Origin: Streptomyces aurantiogriseus
Lineage (GTDB): Bacteria > Actinomycetota > Actinomycetes > Streptomycetales > Streptomycetaceae
NCBI RefSeq assembly: GCF_014649375.1
Contig: NZ_BMSX01000007.1
Coordinates: 248,001 to 312,000 of the forward strand
Direction: 5' to 3'
DNA length: 64,000 nt
In this document: one piece after another, positions 50,568 to 59,026 of the stretch
How the letters are laid out: the number at the start of each line of letters is the position of its first letter
Numbering within the stretch: position 1 is the first letter of the stretch
Notes under the pieces: model-generated
What the model was told of the DNA's origin: nothing
Seen by the model: only the letters and a program-made list of their open reading frames with translations
Databases searched by the model: none
Made by a program: the position numbers and the translations under genes

Positions 50568-51521
50568 TCATGCCTTGTCGGTGGCGCCCGTCGTAAGGAT
50601 CACGTTGCGCAGGGGCTGCCGGTTCACGAAACGGTTCAACTGATCCGTCAGCAGTCGCTCGGCGCGAGGCAGGAAGGCGGACGTGGGGCCGCCGACGTGG
50701 GGGCTGATCAGCACACCCGGCGCCTGCCACAGCGGGTGGCCCGGGGGCAGGGGTTCGGGGTCGGTGACGTCCAGGGCGGCGGTGAGGCGGCCGCTTTCCA
50801 GTTCGGCGAGCAGGGCCTTGGTGTCGACGACGGGGCCGCGGGCGACGTTGACCAGGAGCGCGCCGTCCTTCATGCGGGCGAGGAAGTCGGCGTTCGCCAG
50901 GTGCCGGGTGCTCTCGGTCAGGGGCGTGGAGAGGATGACGACGTCCGCCTCGGGGAGCAGGGAGGGCAGTTCGGTGAAGGGATGCACCGGACCGCGCGCC
51001 GTTGTGCGCTGGGAGCGCGCAACGCGCGCCACTCGCGCGACCTCGAAGGGCACGAGCCGGTCCTCGATCGCCGATCCGATCGCTCCGTACCCCACGATGA
51101 GGACGTTCTTGTCGGCCAGCGCGGGCCGGAACCCGCCGAGCCACTCCCCACGGTCCTGGGCGCGCACGAAGTCGGGGACGCCGCGCAGCGAGGCGAGGAC
51201 CAGGGTGAGGGTGAGTTCGGCGGTGCTCGCCTCGTGCACCCCGCGCGCGTTGCACAGCCGCACGCCCGGACGCAGCAGGCCGAGGCCCGGCATCACGTTG
51301 TCGACGCCGGCCGAGAGGGTCTGTACGACCTCGACGGAGCTCAGGTGGGGCAGAGGGCGCAGGCAGACCTCGACGGGCTTCATGTAGGGGACCACGTAGT
51401 ACACGCACCGGGCCGGGTCCGCGGGGAAGTCCTCGCCGCCGTCCCAGAAGAGGTAGTTCAGGCTCTCGGGGAGCCCTTCGATCTCGTCCGGCGGGATGGG
51501 GAGCCACACGTCTGCAGTCAT
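50568..51521 (-). CDS. D-2-hydroxyacid dehydrogenase family protein
   Basis: A 317-residue NAD(P)-dependent dehydrogenase of the D-isomer specific 2-hydroxyacid family. Rossmann motif VGYGAIGSAIEDRL (about 143-156), catalytic Arg in NVARGPVVDTKAL, Glu in DPEPLPPGHPLW and His in ISPHVGG are all present. The substrate could be glyoxylate, hydroxypyruvate or a related acid; it is distinct from serA. ATG 51521. Divergent from the aldo/keto reductase gene. Confidence 0.87.
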   Translation of the reverse strand: MTADVWLPIPPDEIEGLPESLNYLFWDGGEDFPADPARCVYYVVPYMKPVEVCLRPLPHLSSVEVVQTLSAGVDNVMPGLGLLRPGVRLCNARGVHEASTAELTLTLVLASLRGVPDFVRAQDRGEWLGGFRPALADKNVLIVGYGAIGSAIEDRLVPFEVARVARVARSQRTTARGPVHPFTELPSLLPEADVVILSTPLTESTRHLANADFLARMKDGALLVNVARGPVVDTKALLAELESGRLTAALDVTDPEPLPPGHPLWQAPGVLISPHVGGPTSAFLPRAERLLTDQLNRFVNRQPLRNVILTTGATDKA

Positions 51522-51597
51522 GGTCAGGAGGCTATGTGAGGCACGCGCGTGTGCAGAGGTTAGGTTGGGGGGCCAGGAGAGGGAGGGTCACGAGCAG

Positions 51598-52596
51598 GTG
51601 GAGCGCAGGACGATCGGCGCGGCGGCGCTCTCGGTGGGGGCCGTCGGACTCGGGTGCATGCCGATGAGCTGGGCGTACAGCGGGTCGCGGCAGCGGGGCG
51701 ACGAGTCGCTGAGGGCATTGCACCGGGCGCTGGATCTGGGCGCGACCCTGCTGGACACGGCCGACATGTACGGCCCGTTCACCAACGAGCTGTTGGTGGG
51801 GCGGGTGTTGAAGGAGCGGCGCGAGGACGCGTTCGTGTCGACGAAGGTCGGGCTGCTGGTGGGTGAGCAGCACATCGTGGCCAACGGCCGCCCCGGGTAT
51901 GTGAAGCGGGCCTGTGACGCCTCGCTCCGGCGGCTGCAGACCGACGTCATCGACCTCTACCAGCTGCACCGCGCCGACCCCGAGGTGCCCGTCGAGGAGA
52001 CGTGGGGGGCGATGGCGGAGCTCGTGCAGGCGGGAAAGGTGCGGGCGTTGGGGCTGTGCGCGGTGGGCGCGCGGGGTGGCCGGCGTTCGGGCGGGCGGCT
52101 GTACGACGCGACGATCCGGCAGTTGCGGCGGGTGCAGCAGGTCTTTCCGGTGAGCGCGGTGGAGGCGGAGCTGTCGGTGTGGTCGCCGGAGGCGCTGGAC
52201 GCGCTGCTGCCGTGGTGCGAGCAGCGCGGCGTCGGTTTCCTGGCGGCGATGCCGCTGGGCAACGGCTTCCTCACCGGGACGCTGACCCCGGGTGAGGGCT
52301 TCGAACCGGACGACATGCGCGCCCGGCATCCCCGCTTCACCGCCGAGATGATGGCCGAGAACCAGCCGATCGTCGCCGGCCTGCGCCGGGTGGCCGCACG
52401 GCACGGCGAGACCGTGACGGCCGCGCAGGTGGCGCTGGCGTGGGTGCTGGCGCAGGGCCGGCACGTGGTCCCGGTGCCCGGGGCCAAGCAGGAGCGGTGG
52501 GTGGCGGAGAACGCGGCGGCGGCCGCGCTGCGGCTGACGGCCCAGGACCTGGCCGAGGTCGCGGAGCTGCCGGCGGCACTGGGCTCGTGGGACTAG
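51598..52596 (+). CDS. aldo/keto reductase
   Basis: A 332-residue NADPH-dependent reductase. Catalytic residues of the family are visible: Asp and Tyr in LLDTADMYG, Lys in VSTKVG and His in LYQLHRADP. The strand HVVPVPGAKQERWVAENAAAA carries the cofactor-binding residues. GTG 51598 follows GGGAGGG (51581-51587); the frame is open further upstream into the divergent gene but that part is not family-like. Substrate unknown. Confidence 0.9.
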   Translation: MERRTIGAAALSVGAVGLGCMPMSWAYSGSRQRGDESLRALHRALDLGATLLDTADMYGPFTNELLVGRVLKERREDAFVSTKVGLLVGEQHIVANGRPGYVKRACDASLRRLQTDVIDLYQLHRADPEVPVEETWGAMAELVQAGKVRALGLCAVGARGGRRSGGRLYDATIRQLRRVQQVFPVSAVEAELSVWSPEALDALLPWCEQRGVGFLAAMPLGNGFLTGTLTPGEGFEPDDMRARHPRFTAEMMAENQPIVAGLRRVAARHGETVTAAQVALAWVLAQGRHVVPVPGAKQERWVAENAAAAALRLTAQDLAEVAELPAALGSWD

Positions 52597-52809
52597 GGCC
52601 TGTCCGGCGGGCCGGGCCGCAGGAGAGAAGGGCGTGCCGACCCCGCTTCAGCGGCACGAGCCGCCGGACAGGACCTCGGATCCGGACCGGCGCGGGGAAC
52701 CGGGGACGCTGGGGGCATCGGGTTTCGGTGATCGGGAACTCGTGAGGCGCTCGCGGTGTAAGACAAGTAGGACATGCCGTTGGACCGCCGTGTCGAAGGG
52801 ACCAAGATC

Positions 52810-53976
52810 GTGCGACGTCGAGCAGTGACGGCCGTGCTGGCCGCGAGTGCGCTCCTGTTGGCGGCCGGATGCTCCTCCGACAGCGGAGGAACGCCGGGTC
52901 CCGCCGCGGGCCGGTCGTCGAACCCCTCGGCCGCGCAGAGCGCACCCTCGCGGGAGGCGGCCGAGGAGACCCCGCCCGCGAAGGGCACGGTCAAGGTGGT
53001 GCGTACGGTCGCCGAGGGCCTGAACAGCCCGTGGGGCCTCGCTCCCGTCCCCGGCGGCGGCGGTCTGCTGGTCTCCTCCCGCGACGAGGGGACGATCACC
53101 CGGGTCGACGAGAAGTCGGGTGCGAAGACCGAGCTGGGCGAGGTGCCGGGCGTCTCGGCGGCCGGCGAGGGCGGCCTCCTCGGCATCGCCCTCTCCCCCG
53201 ACTACGCCTCGGACCGCATGATCTACGCGTACTTCACCTCGGCCTCGGACAACCGCATCGTGCGCATGCTGTACGACGCGGACAAGCCGGCCGGCGAGCA
53301 GCTGGGCGCACCCGACACGGTCTTCAAGGGCATCCCCAAGGGCTTCATCCACAACGGCGGCCGGATCGCCTTCGGCCCGGACAGGATGCTCTACGTGGGC
53401 ACGGGCGAGAGCGGTGACAAGGGCCTGTCCCAGGACAAGGAGTCCCTGGGCGGCAAGATCCTGCGCCTGACCCCGGAGGGCGAACCGGCCCCGGGCAACC
53501 CGTTCCCGGACTCCCCGGTGTACTCGTACGGCCATCGCAATGTGCAGGGGCTGGCCTGGGACACCGAGCAGCGCCTCTTCGCCGCGGAGTTCGGCCAGGA
53601 CACCTGGGACGAGTTGAACGCGATCAAGCCGGGCGACAACTACGGCTGGCCGGAGGCCGAGGGGACCTCGGACGACGCCAAGTACCACAACCCGCTGGCC
53701 CAGTGGGGCACGGACGAGGCCTCCCCCAGCGGCATCGCCCACGCCGAGGGCTCGATCTGGATGGCGGGCCTGAAGGGCAAGCGCCTGTGGCGCATCCCGC
53801 TGAAGGGCACGGAGGCGTCGGCCGACCCGCAGGCCTTCCTGGACGGCGAGTACGGCCGACTGCGCACGGTGGTGTCGGCGGGCGGCAACAAGCTGTGGCT
53901 GACGACCAGCAACACGGACGGCCGGGGCACACCGAAGGAGGGCGACGACCGGATCCTGGAGCTGGAGGTGAGCTGA
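52810..53976 (+). CDS. PQQ-dependent sugar dehydrogenase family lipoprotein
   Basis: A 388-residue exported lipoprotein (lipobox LLAAGC, Cys21) with the six-bladed propeller of soluble glucose/sorbosone dehydrogenases. Motifs: LNSPWGLAPVPGGGGLLVSSRD, GEGGLLGIALSPDY, GGRIAFGPDRMLYVGTGE, YSYGHRNVQGLAWD and EFGQDTWDELNAIKPGDNYGWPE. It would oxidise a sugar using PQQ or may bind another ligand, since streptomycetes often lack PQQ synthesis genes. GTG 52810 was preferred to ATG 52774 because it gives a proper signal peptide. Confidence 0.9.
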   Translation: MRRRAVTAVLAASALLLAAGCSSDSGGTPGPAAGRSSNPSAAQSAPSREAAEETPPAKGTVKVVRTVAEGLNSPWGLAPVPGGGGLLVSSRDEGTITRVDEKSGAKTELGEVPGVSAAGEGGLLGIALSPDYASDRMIYAYFTSASDNRIVRMLYDADKPAGEQLGAPDTVFKGIPKGFIHNGGRIAFGPDRMLYVGTGESGDKGLSQDKESLGGKILRLTPEGEPAPGNPFPDSPVYSYGHRNVQGLAWDTEQRLFAAEFGQDTWDELNAIKPGDNYGWPEAEGTSDDAKYHNPLAQWGTDEASPSGIAHAEGSIWMAGLKGKRLWRIPLKGTEASADPQAFLDGEYGRLRTVVSAGGNKLWLTTSNTDGRGTPKEGDDRILELEVS

Positions 53977-53985
53977 GGCCCCGCC

Positions 53986-54177
53986 TCACTCCTCCGTGAC
54001 GTCCTCCTGGTCCACCGGCTCGGGCGGACGGACGACGACCTTCCCGGACGCGAGGTCTATCGGCCCGCGCCCGGGATCGGAGTCGCCGACGTCCACCCGG
54101 GTCAGTTCCAGCCGGTTCCGCTCGTCGCGGGTGTGCTTGCGCCCGGGTGCGAACAGTTCCTCGAACAGGTTGAACAC
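53986..54177 (-). CDS. DUF6191-like small protein
   Basis: A 63-residue protein MFNLFEELFAPGRKHTRDE... with RVDVGDSDPGRGPIDLASGKVVV in the second half. It resembles, from memory, a small actinobacterial family (DUF6191) of unknown function. ATG 54177. It is convergent with the sugar dehydrogenase gene and lies 36 bases downstream of the LAL regulator gene on the same strand. Confidence 0.7.
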   Translation of the reverse strand: MFNLFEELFAPGRKHTRDERNRLELTRVDVGDSDPGRGPIDLASGKVVVRPPEPVDQEDVTEE

Positions 54178-54213
54178 GGCCCCTCCCCCTGCCGGTTCCT
54201 GACAGCGTACGCC

Positions 54214-57200
54214 TCACCCCGCGGAGGGTGCCTGGAGAACCTCAGCCGGGAACAAGCCCAGCCGGTGGGCCACCGCAGCCGCCTCTCCCCGGCCCGAGAC
54301 ACCGAGCTTGGACAGGATGTTCGAGACGTGGACGCTTGCCGTCTTCGGGGAGATGAAGAGTTCCTCGGCTATCTGGCGGTTGGTGCGGCCGGCCGAGACC
54401 AGGCGGAGGACGTCGCGTTCGCGGCTGGTGAGGCCGAGGGCGCGAGCCGGGTCGTCGGGGGCGGGGCCCGGGGTGGCGGTGAGGGTGAGGCGGGCGCGCT
54501 GGGCGAGCAGGGCGACGGCGTCGGCGAGCGGGCGGGCGCCGAGGTGGTCGGCGACGGCGTGGGCGAGACGGAGAAGTTCCGTGGCACGGTCGCGTTCGTC
54601 CTCGCCGGAGCCGGAGGCCAGCAGCGCTTCGGCGCTCCGGAACCGGACGCGCGCGAGGTCGTACGGCCGCTCCAGCGGCTCCACCGCCTCGACGGCCGCT
54701 GCCCATTCCTCGGGCGCGAACCTGCCCTCGGCACGGAGCAGTTCGGCGCGCAGCCACTGGTCGTACGCCTGCCACAGGGGCACTCGGGTGGCCAGGGTCT
54801 TCGCCGCCTTGCGGATGCGTCCGATGATCTCCGGGCGGTCGGGCTCGGCGGCCGGGAGTCCCAGGGCCTCGGCCTCGGCGGTGGCGGCGGCGAGCAGCAG
54901 CGGCCAGCCGTAGCGCTGGGTGCCGGGCGGGAAACCGGTGTCCAGGGCCTTCAGCAGTTCGGTGCGGGCGTCCGCCGGGCGGCCCTCGGCGGCGGCGATA
55001 CCGAGGGCGATCTGGCTCATCGGCAGCATGTACTGCGGCATGGGGTCGTGGGTGCCGAAGGAGGCCCGGGCGGCGCTGAGCCGGCGGGCGGCCTCGGGCA
55101 GGTCGCCCCGGTCGAGGGCCAGCAGGGCGAGTCGCATCGAGCCGCCGGTCCGCGGCTTGGCGCTCTGCTCGATGCGCTGGGCGTTGGCCGCGGCTGTGAC
55201 CGCCTCGTCCCAGCGGCCGAGCGAGTGCAGTGATTCGGCGAGGTTGCCCCACACCCACGCCTCGGAGTCCGGCAGGCCGGCCCTGCGGGTGAGCAGGACA
55301 CCCTCCTCGAGGATGCCGACCGCCTCCTTCGAGCGGCCGACGCCCTCCAGCGCGGACGGCAGGTTCACATGGGCGCGGTGCCCCATCTCGGTGTTCATCC
55401 CCAGCTCGGCCGCACGGCCCTTGACCTCGTACATCTCGGCCAGCCCCGCCTCGATCGCACCCGCGTCCACCCTGAGGCCGCCGAGGGTGAGCCGGGCGTT
55501 GAGCTCGATGGTGCGGGCGCCCACCATGCGCGCGTACTCGACGGCCCGTTCGGCGGCGGTCATGGCCTCGGGGCCCGGCTCGTGGAGCATGGACCAGCCC
55601 GCGACCATGGCGAGGACCTCGGCGTGCACCTCGGACGGCGGCAGCCCGCGCACCAGGTCCTGCGCGGTGGCGAGCTCCTTCCAGCCGTCGCCGCGGGCCA
55701 GGGCCTGCACGAGGCGGGAGCGCTGCACCCAGAACCAGGCGGCGCGCAGGGGGTCGTTCTCGTCCTCCAGGAGGTGCAGGGCCCGCTTGGTGATCTTCAG
55801 GGCGCGTTCGCGTTCCCCGCAGAGCCGGCCCGCGACGGCGGCTTCCGCCATGAGGTCGAGGTAGCGCAGGGGCGTGGTGGCCGGGCCGCAGCCGCGGGGC
55901 GGGTAGACCTCGGTGTAGTCGACGGGGCGCAGCCGGGCCCGTACGTCCTCGGGGACGGTCTCCCACAGCTCCATCGCCCTTTCCAGGAGCCGCAGTTGCT
56001 CGCTGTAGGCGTGGCGGGAGCGGGCGGCGACGGAGGCGTCCAGGACGGCCGGGAGGGCCTTGGCGGCGTCGTGCGCGTGGTACCAGTAGCTGGCGAGGCG
56101 CATCACGCGCTCGTCGGCGGGGACGAGCGTCGGGTCGGCCTCCAGGGCCTCGGCATAGCGGCGGTTGAGGCGGGAGCGTTCCCCGGGCAGCAGGTCGTCG
56201 CCGACGGCCTCGCGGACCAGGGAGTGGCGGAAGCGGTAGCCGTCGTCGGTGGGTGTGGCGAGCAGGATGTTGGCGCCGACGGCGGCCCGCAGCGCCTCGA
56301 TCAGGTCGTCCTCGGTGAGCCGGGCGACGGCGGCCAGCAGCCGGTACTCGACGGTGGAGCCGCCCTCGGCGACGATCCGGGTGACCTTCTGGGCGCTCTC
56401 GGGCAGCGTTTCGACGCGGACGAGCAGCAGGTCGCGCAGGGAGTCCGTCAGGCCGGCGCAGCAGCCCTCGTGGGCGGCGACGGCGAGTTCCTCGACGAAG
56501 AAGGCGTTGCCGTCGGAGCGTTCGAAGATGTCGTCGACCTGGGCGGGGTCGGGTTCGTACGCCAGGATTCCGGCGATCTGGCGGCCGACCTCCTCGCGGG
56601 TGAGGCGGGCGAGTTCGAGGCGGCGTACCGTGCGCAGCCGGTCGAGTTCGGCGAGCAGGGGGCGCAGCGGGTGGCGGCGGTGGATGTCGTCGGAGCGGTA
56701 GGTGGCGAGGACGACGAGGCGGCCGGTGCGCAGGGTGCGCAGCAGGTAGGAGAGGAGGTGGCGGGTGGAGGCGTCGGCCCAGTGCAGGTCCTCCAGGGCG
56801 ACGACGACCGTGCGGTCGGCGGCGACGCGTTCCAGGAGGCGGGCGGTGAGTTCGAAGAGGCGGGCCATGCCCTCCTCGTCGTGCCGGCCCGTGCCCGCCT
56901 CGCCCATCTCGGGCAGCAGCCGGGCGAGTTCCTCCTCCTGGCCGGCGGCCGCGGCGGCCAGTTCGTCGGGCAGGGCGCGGCGCAGGGCGCGCAGGGCGGT
57001 GGAGAACGGGGCGAACGGCAGGCCGTCCGCGCCGATCTCGACACAGCCGCCGAGCGCGACGACGGCACCCCGGCGGCAGGCGGCGGTGGCGAACTCCTCG
57101 ACGAGCCGGGTCTTGCCGACGCCGGCCTCGCCGCCGATCAGCAACGCCTGCGGCTCTCCCGCGGCGGCGCGGGAGAGCGCGTCGTTCAGGGTGTCCAACT

Positions 57201-57258
57201 CGTCGGCGCGGCCGACGAAGACGGGACTGACGGACCTGGTCTCCACGGGGGCGAGCAT
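54214..57258 (-). CDS. large ATP-binding LuxR-family (LAL) regulator
   Basis: A 1014-residue regulator of the LAL type. An N-terminal AAA/NACHT-like ATPase carries Walker A GGEAGVGKT (42-50) and Walker B VVVALEDLHWAD (151-162). A long helical, TPR-like middle follows (about 400-900). The LuxR-type helix-turn-helix is at about 943-1003 (LTSRERDVLRLVSAGRTNRQ, then IAEELFISPKTASVHVSNIL). LAL proteins activate sugar use or antibiotic clusters; no such cluster is adjacent, so the target is unknown. ATG 57258 places the ATPase at the N-terminus; the frame stays open upstream but reads Arg/Pro-rich non-family sequence. Confidence 0.9.
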   Translation of the reverse strand: MLAPVETRSVSPVFVGRADELDTLNDALSRAAAGEPQALLIGGEAGVGKTRLVEEFATAACRRGAVVALGGCVEIGADGLPFAPFSTALRALRRALPDELAAAAAGQEEELARLLPEMGEAGTGRHDEEGMARLFELTARLLERVAADRTVVVALEDLHWADASTRHLLSYLLRTLRTGRLVVLATYRSDDIHRRHPLRPLLAELDRLRTVRRLELARLTREEVGRQIAGILAYEPDPAQVDDIFERSDGNAFFVEELAVAAHEGCCAGLTDSLRDLLLVRVETLPESAQKVTRIVAEGGSTVEYRLLAAVARLTEDDLIEALRAAVGANILLATPTDDGYRFRHSLVREAVGDDLLPGERSRLNRRYAEALEADPTLVPADERVMRLASYWYHAHDAAKALPAVLDASVAARSRHAYSEQLRLLERAMELWETVPEDVRARLRPVDYTEVYPPRGCGPATTPLRYLDLMAEAAVAGRLCGERERALKITKRALHLLEDENDPLRAAWFWVQRSRLVQALARGDGWKELATAQDLVRGLPPSEVHAEVLAMVAGWSMLHEPGPEAMTAAERAVEYARMVGARTIELNARLTLGGLRVDAGAIEAGLAEMYEVKGRAAELGMNTEMGHRAHVNLPSALEGVGRSKEAVGILEEGVLLTRRAGLPDSEAWVWGNLAESLHSLGRWDEAVTAAANAQRIEQSAKPRTGGSMRLALLALDRGDLPEAARRLSAARASFGTHDPMPQYMLPMSQIALGIAAAEGRPADARTELLKALDTGFPPGTQRYGWPLLLAAATAEAEALGLPAAEPDRPEIIGRIRKAAKTLATRVPLWQAYDQWLRAELLRAEGRFAPEEWAAAVEAVEPLERPYDLARVRFRSAEALLASGSGEDERDRATELLRLAHAVADHLGARPLADAVALLAQRARLTLTATPGPAPDDPARALGLTSRERDVLRLVSAGRTNRQIAEELFISPKTASVHVSNILSKLGVSGRGEAAAVAHRLGLFPAEVLQAPSAG

Positions 57259-57422
57259 CGCACAGGGCTCCGACGGAGCCCCAGCGGTTATCCGCGAGGC
57301 CCCCGACGGGCCTCCGGTCGAGAGCGTCGAGCCCCTCGTCCAGGCCGTCGCCGGCGCGCGCCCGAGGCCCGTCCCGGCAGGGCGGTCGGCCCGCGTGCGG
57401 CCGGCCGGCCCCGGCCCGGCGC

Positions 57423-57617
57423 TCATGCGGTCCGGGCGGACCGCGGTCTGCGGGGGCGGTGGGTATGGGGCTCGCTCTCGGCGGTGCCCCGGGCGCGCTC
57501 GGCGGCCGCGCGGCGGGCGGAGCGCCGGCCGCGGGAGACCTCGCGGGCCAGCCGCTCCTGCTCGGCGCGGCGGATCAGCTCGGCGGAACGGAACTGCTGG
57601 AGCTCGTACTCGAACAC
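57423..57617 (-). CDS. small basic coiled-coil protein
   Basis: A 64-residue protein from GTG 57617, VFEYELQQFRSAELIRRAEQ..., mostly one charged helix followed by an Arg-rich tail ending HRPRRPRSARTA. GAGAGG lies upstream of the GTG. Similar small proteins occur in many streptomycetes, as far as I recall; no function known. It precedes the LAL gene on the same strand. Confidence 0.6.
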   Translation of the reverse strand: MFEYELQQFRSAELIRRAEQERLAREVSRGRRSARRAAAERARGTAESEPHTHRPRRPRSARTA

Positions 57618-57815
57618 GGTGTGCCTCTCGGAGAAGTCGCTGGTGGTGGCCTCGCTTGCTGCGATGCCTCCACCTTCTTCTCCCAGCCGGGTCCGCCACA
57701 TCGGGAGAGTTCCGCATCTTCGGCGGGGGGCGGGGCCTTAGACGCGCGTGAGGGACCTCAGGGCGGCCATAAGGTGCTTACGGCCACTCTGAGGCCCCTC
57801 AGGACCTGCGGCGAC

Positions 57816-58415
57816 TCAGCCCGCGGACGGCAGTCCGAGCAGCGCGTCGCTGTACTTCAGGACCGCCAGGAGCAGGCCGATCACACCGAGCGCGATTCCC
57901 GCCCAGGAGACCGACTTGATCCACGGCGCCTGCGGCCTGCCGGGCGCCCCGAAGGCGGGCCGGGCCAGCACCACGACGCCGGTGATCAGCGCGGCCAGCG
58001 CGAACAGGCCGGCCCACAGGGCGGTGGCCTGCCAGGCGTCGCCGTAGATCGCCTGCATCTGCTGGGCGACGCTCGCCGACCCGCTCGACGAGGTCTCCAG
58101 CTGGCCGACGAGGCTCTGCCGGGCGGAGGCGATCGTGCCGATCCAGCCGCCGGACAGCGAGACGAGGCCCAGTGCGGCGGAGACCACGGCGGCGGCGCCC
58201 TGGCCGACGCCGGAGGGGCCGTCCTTCGTGCCTTCGTTCTCGGCGGCGGCCTCCGCGCCGGCGGTGTCCGTGTCCTCGTCGTCGGTCGTCGTCACGTCGT
58301 CCGTGGCGTCCGCCGCGTCGTTCTTGGTGACGTCCACCGTCTCCTCGTCGCGCTTCGCCTCGGTGGCCTCGGCGCCTGTCGCGGCGCCGGCCTCGTCAAC
58401 AGTCTTGGTTCCCAT
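57816..58415 (-). CDS. membrane protein with acidic N-terminus
   Basis: A 199-residue protein of unknown function. The first 65 residues are very rich in Glu, Asp, Thr and Ala. Three hydrophobic segments follow, near 72-95 (GQGAAAVVSAALGLVSLSGG), 132-152 (ALWAGLFALAALITGVVVLA) and 172-190 (WAGIALGVIGLLLAVL). ATG 58415 (MGTKTVDEAG) gives this layout. No family recognised. Confidence 0.7.
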   Translation of the reverse strand: MGTKTVDEAGAATGAEATEAKRDEETVDVTKNDAADATDDVTTTDDEDTDTAGAEAAAENEGTKDGPSGVGQGAAAVVSAALGLVSLSGGWIGTIASARQSLVGQLETSSSGSASVAQQMQAIYGDAWQATALWAGLFALAALITGVVVLARPAFGAPGRPQAPWIKSVSWAGIALGVIGLLLAVLKYSDALLGLPSAG

Positions 58416-58450
58416 GCCTCGCACCGTACGGACGCTCTCTGAGAGGTCTC

Positions 58451-59026
58451 TTAATGATCGTTGTGAGCGGCACGCGCGCGTACGGCACGCCACTCGGGGG
58501 CCAGCACGGACCACACTTCGAGATCGTGCCGTACCCCACCATAGGGGTGGGCCTCCCGGCGCACACCATCCCGGGTCATGCCCAGCCGCCGGGCGACGTT
58601 CAGGCTGGCCTGGTTCCCGGAGGCGGCGACCCACTCGATCCGGTGCATTCCGCGCTGTTCGACGGCGAAGTCGATGAGCACCCGCATCGCGCGGGTGACC
58701 AGTCCGCGGCCGGTGGCGGCGGGTTCCAGCCAGCAGCCGACCTCGCAGTTGCCCTGCTCAGCATGGAAGTTGAGGAAGAGCACCCCGCCCACGAGCTTGC
58801 CCTCCAGCCACAGGCCGTGCATCGAGCCGGTGTCGGCGGCGCGCATGTCGGCGTACCGCTGGAGCATGGCCCGGGTGGAGTCCACGTCCGTCTCCTTGGT
58901 GCCCAGGGAGATGAACTGCCCGATGAACTCCCGCCCCCGGTCCAGATGCGCCAGGACCTCCTCGGCGTGCCAGGGCTCCAGGGGACGCAGTTCGGCTCCG
59001 TCGTCACCCAGTGATATCGCGTACAT
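58451..59026 (-). CDS. GNAT acetyltransferase of RimJ/RimL type
   Basis: A 191-residue acetyltransferase. It has the RimL-like pattern LRPLEPWHAEEVLAHLDR, GCWLEPAATGRGLVTRAMRVLIDFA (acetyl-CoA loop near 105) and EWVAASGNQASLNVARRLGM. It may acetylate a ribosomal protein N-terminus or a small amine. ATG 59026 lies inside the end of the MMPL gene (23-base overlap) with AAGGAG upstream, so it is coupled to it. Confidence 0.88.
   Translation of the reverse strand: MYAISLGDDGAELRPLEPWHAEEVLAHLDRGREFIGQFISLGTKETDVDSTRAMLQRYADMRAADTGSMHGLWLEGKLVGGVLFLNFHAEQGNCEVGCWLEPAATGRGLVTRAMRVLIDFAVEQRGMHRIEWVAASGNQASLNVARRLGMTRDGVRREAHPYGGVRHDLEVWSVLAPEWRAVRARAAHNDH

Noticed and set aside
55369..57741. 790-codon open frame on the plus strand opposite the LAL regulator
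   Set aside because: Antisense shadow; Gly/Val/Gln-rich without motifs.
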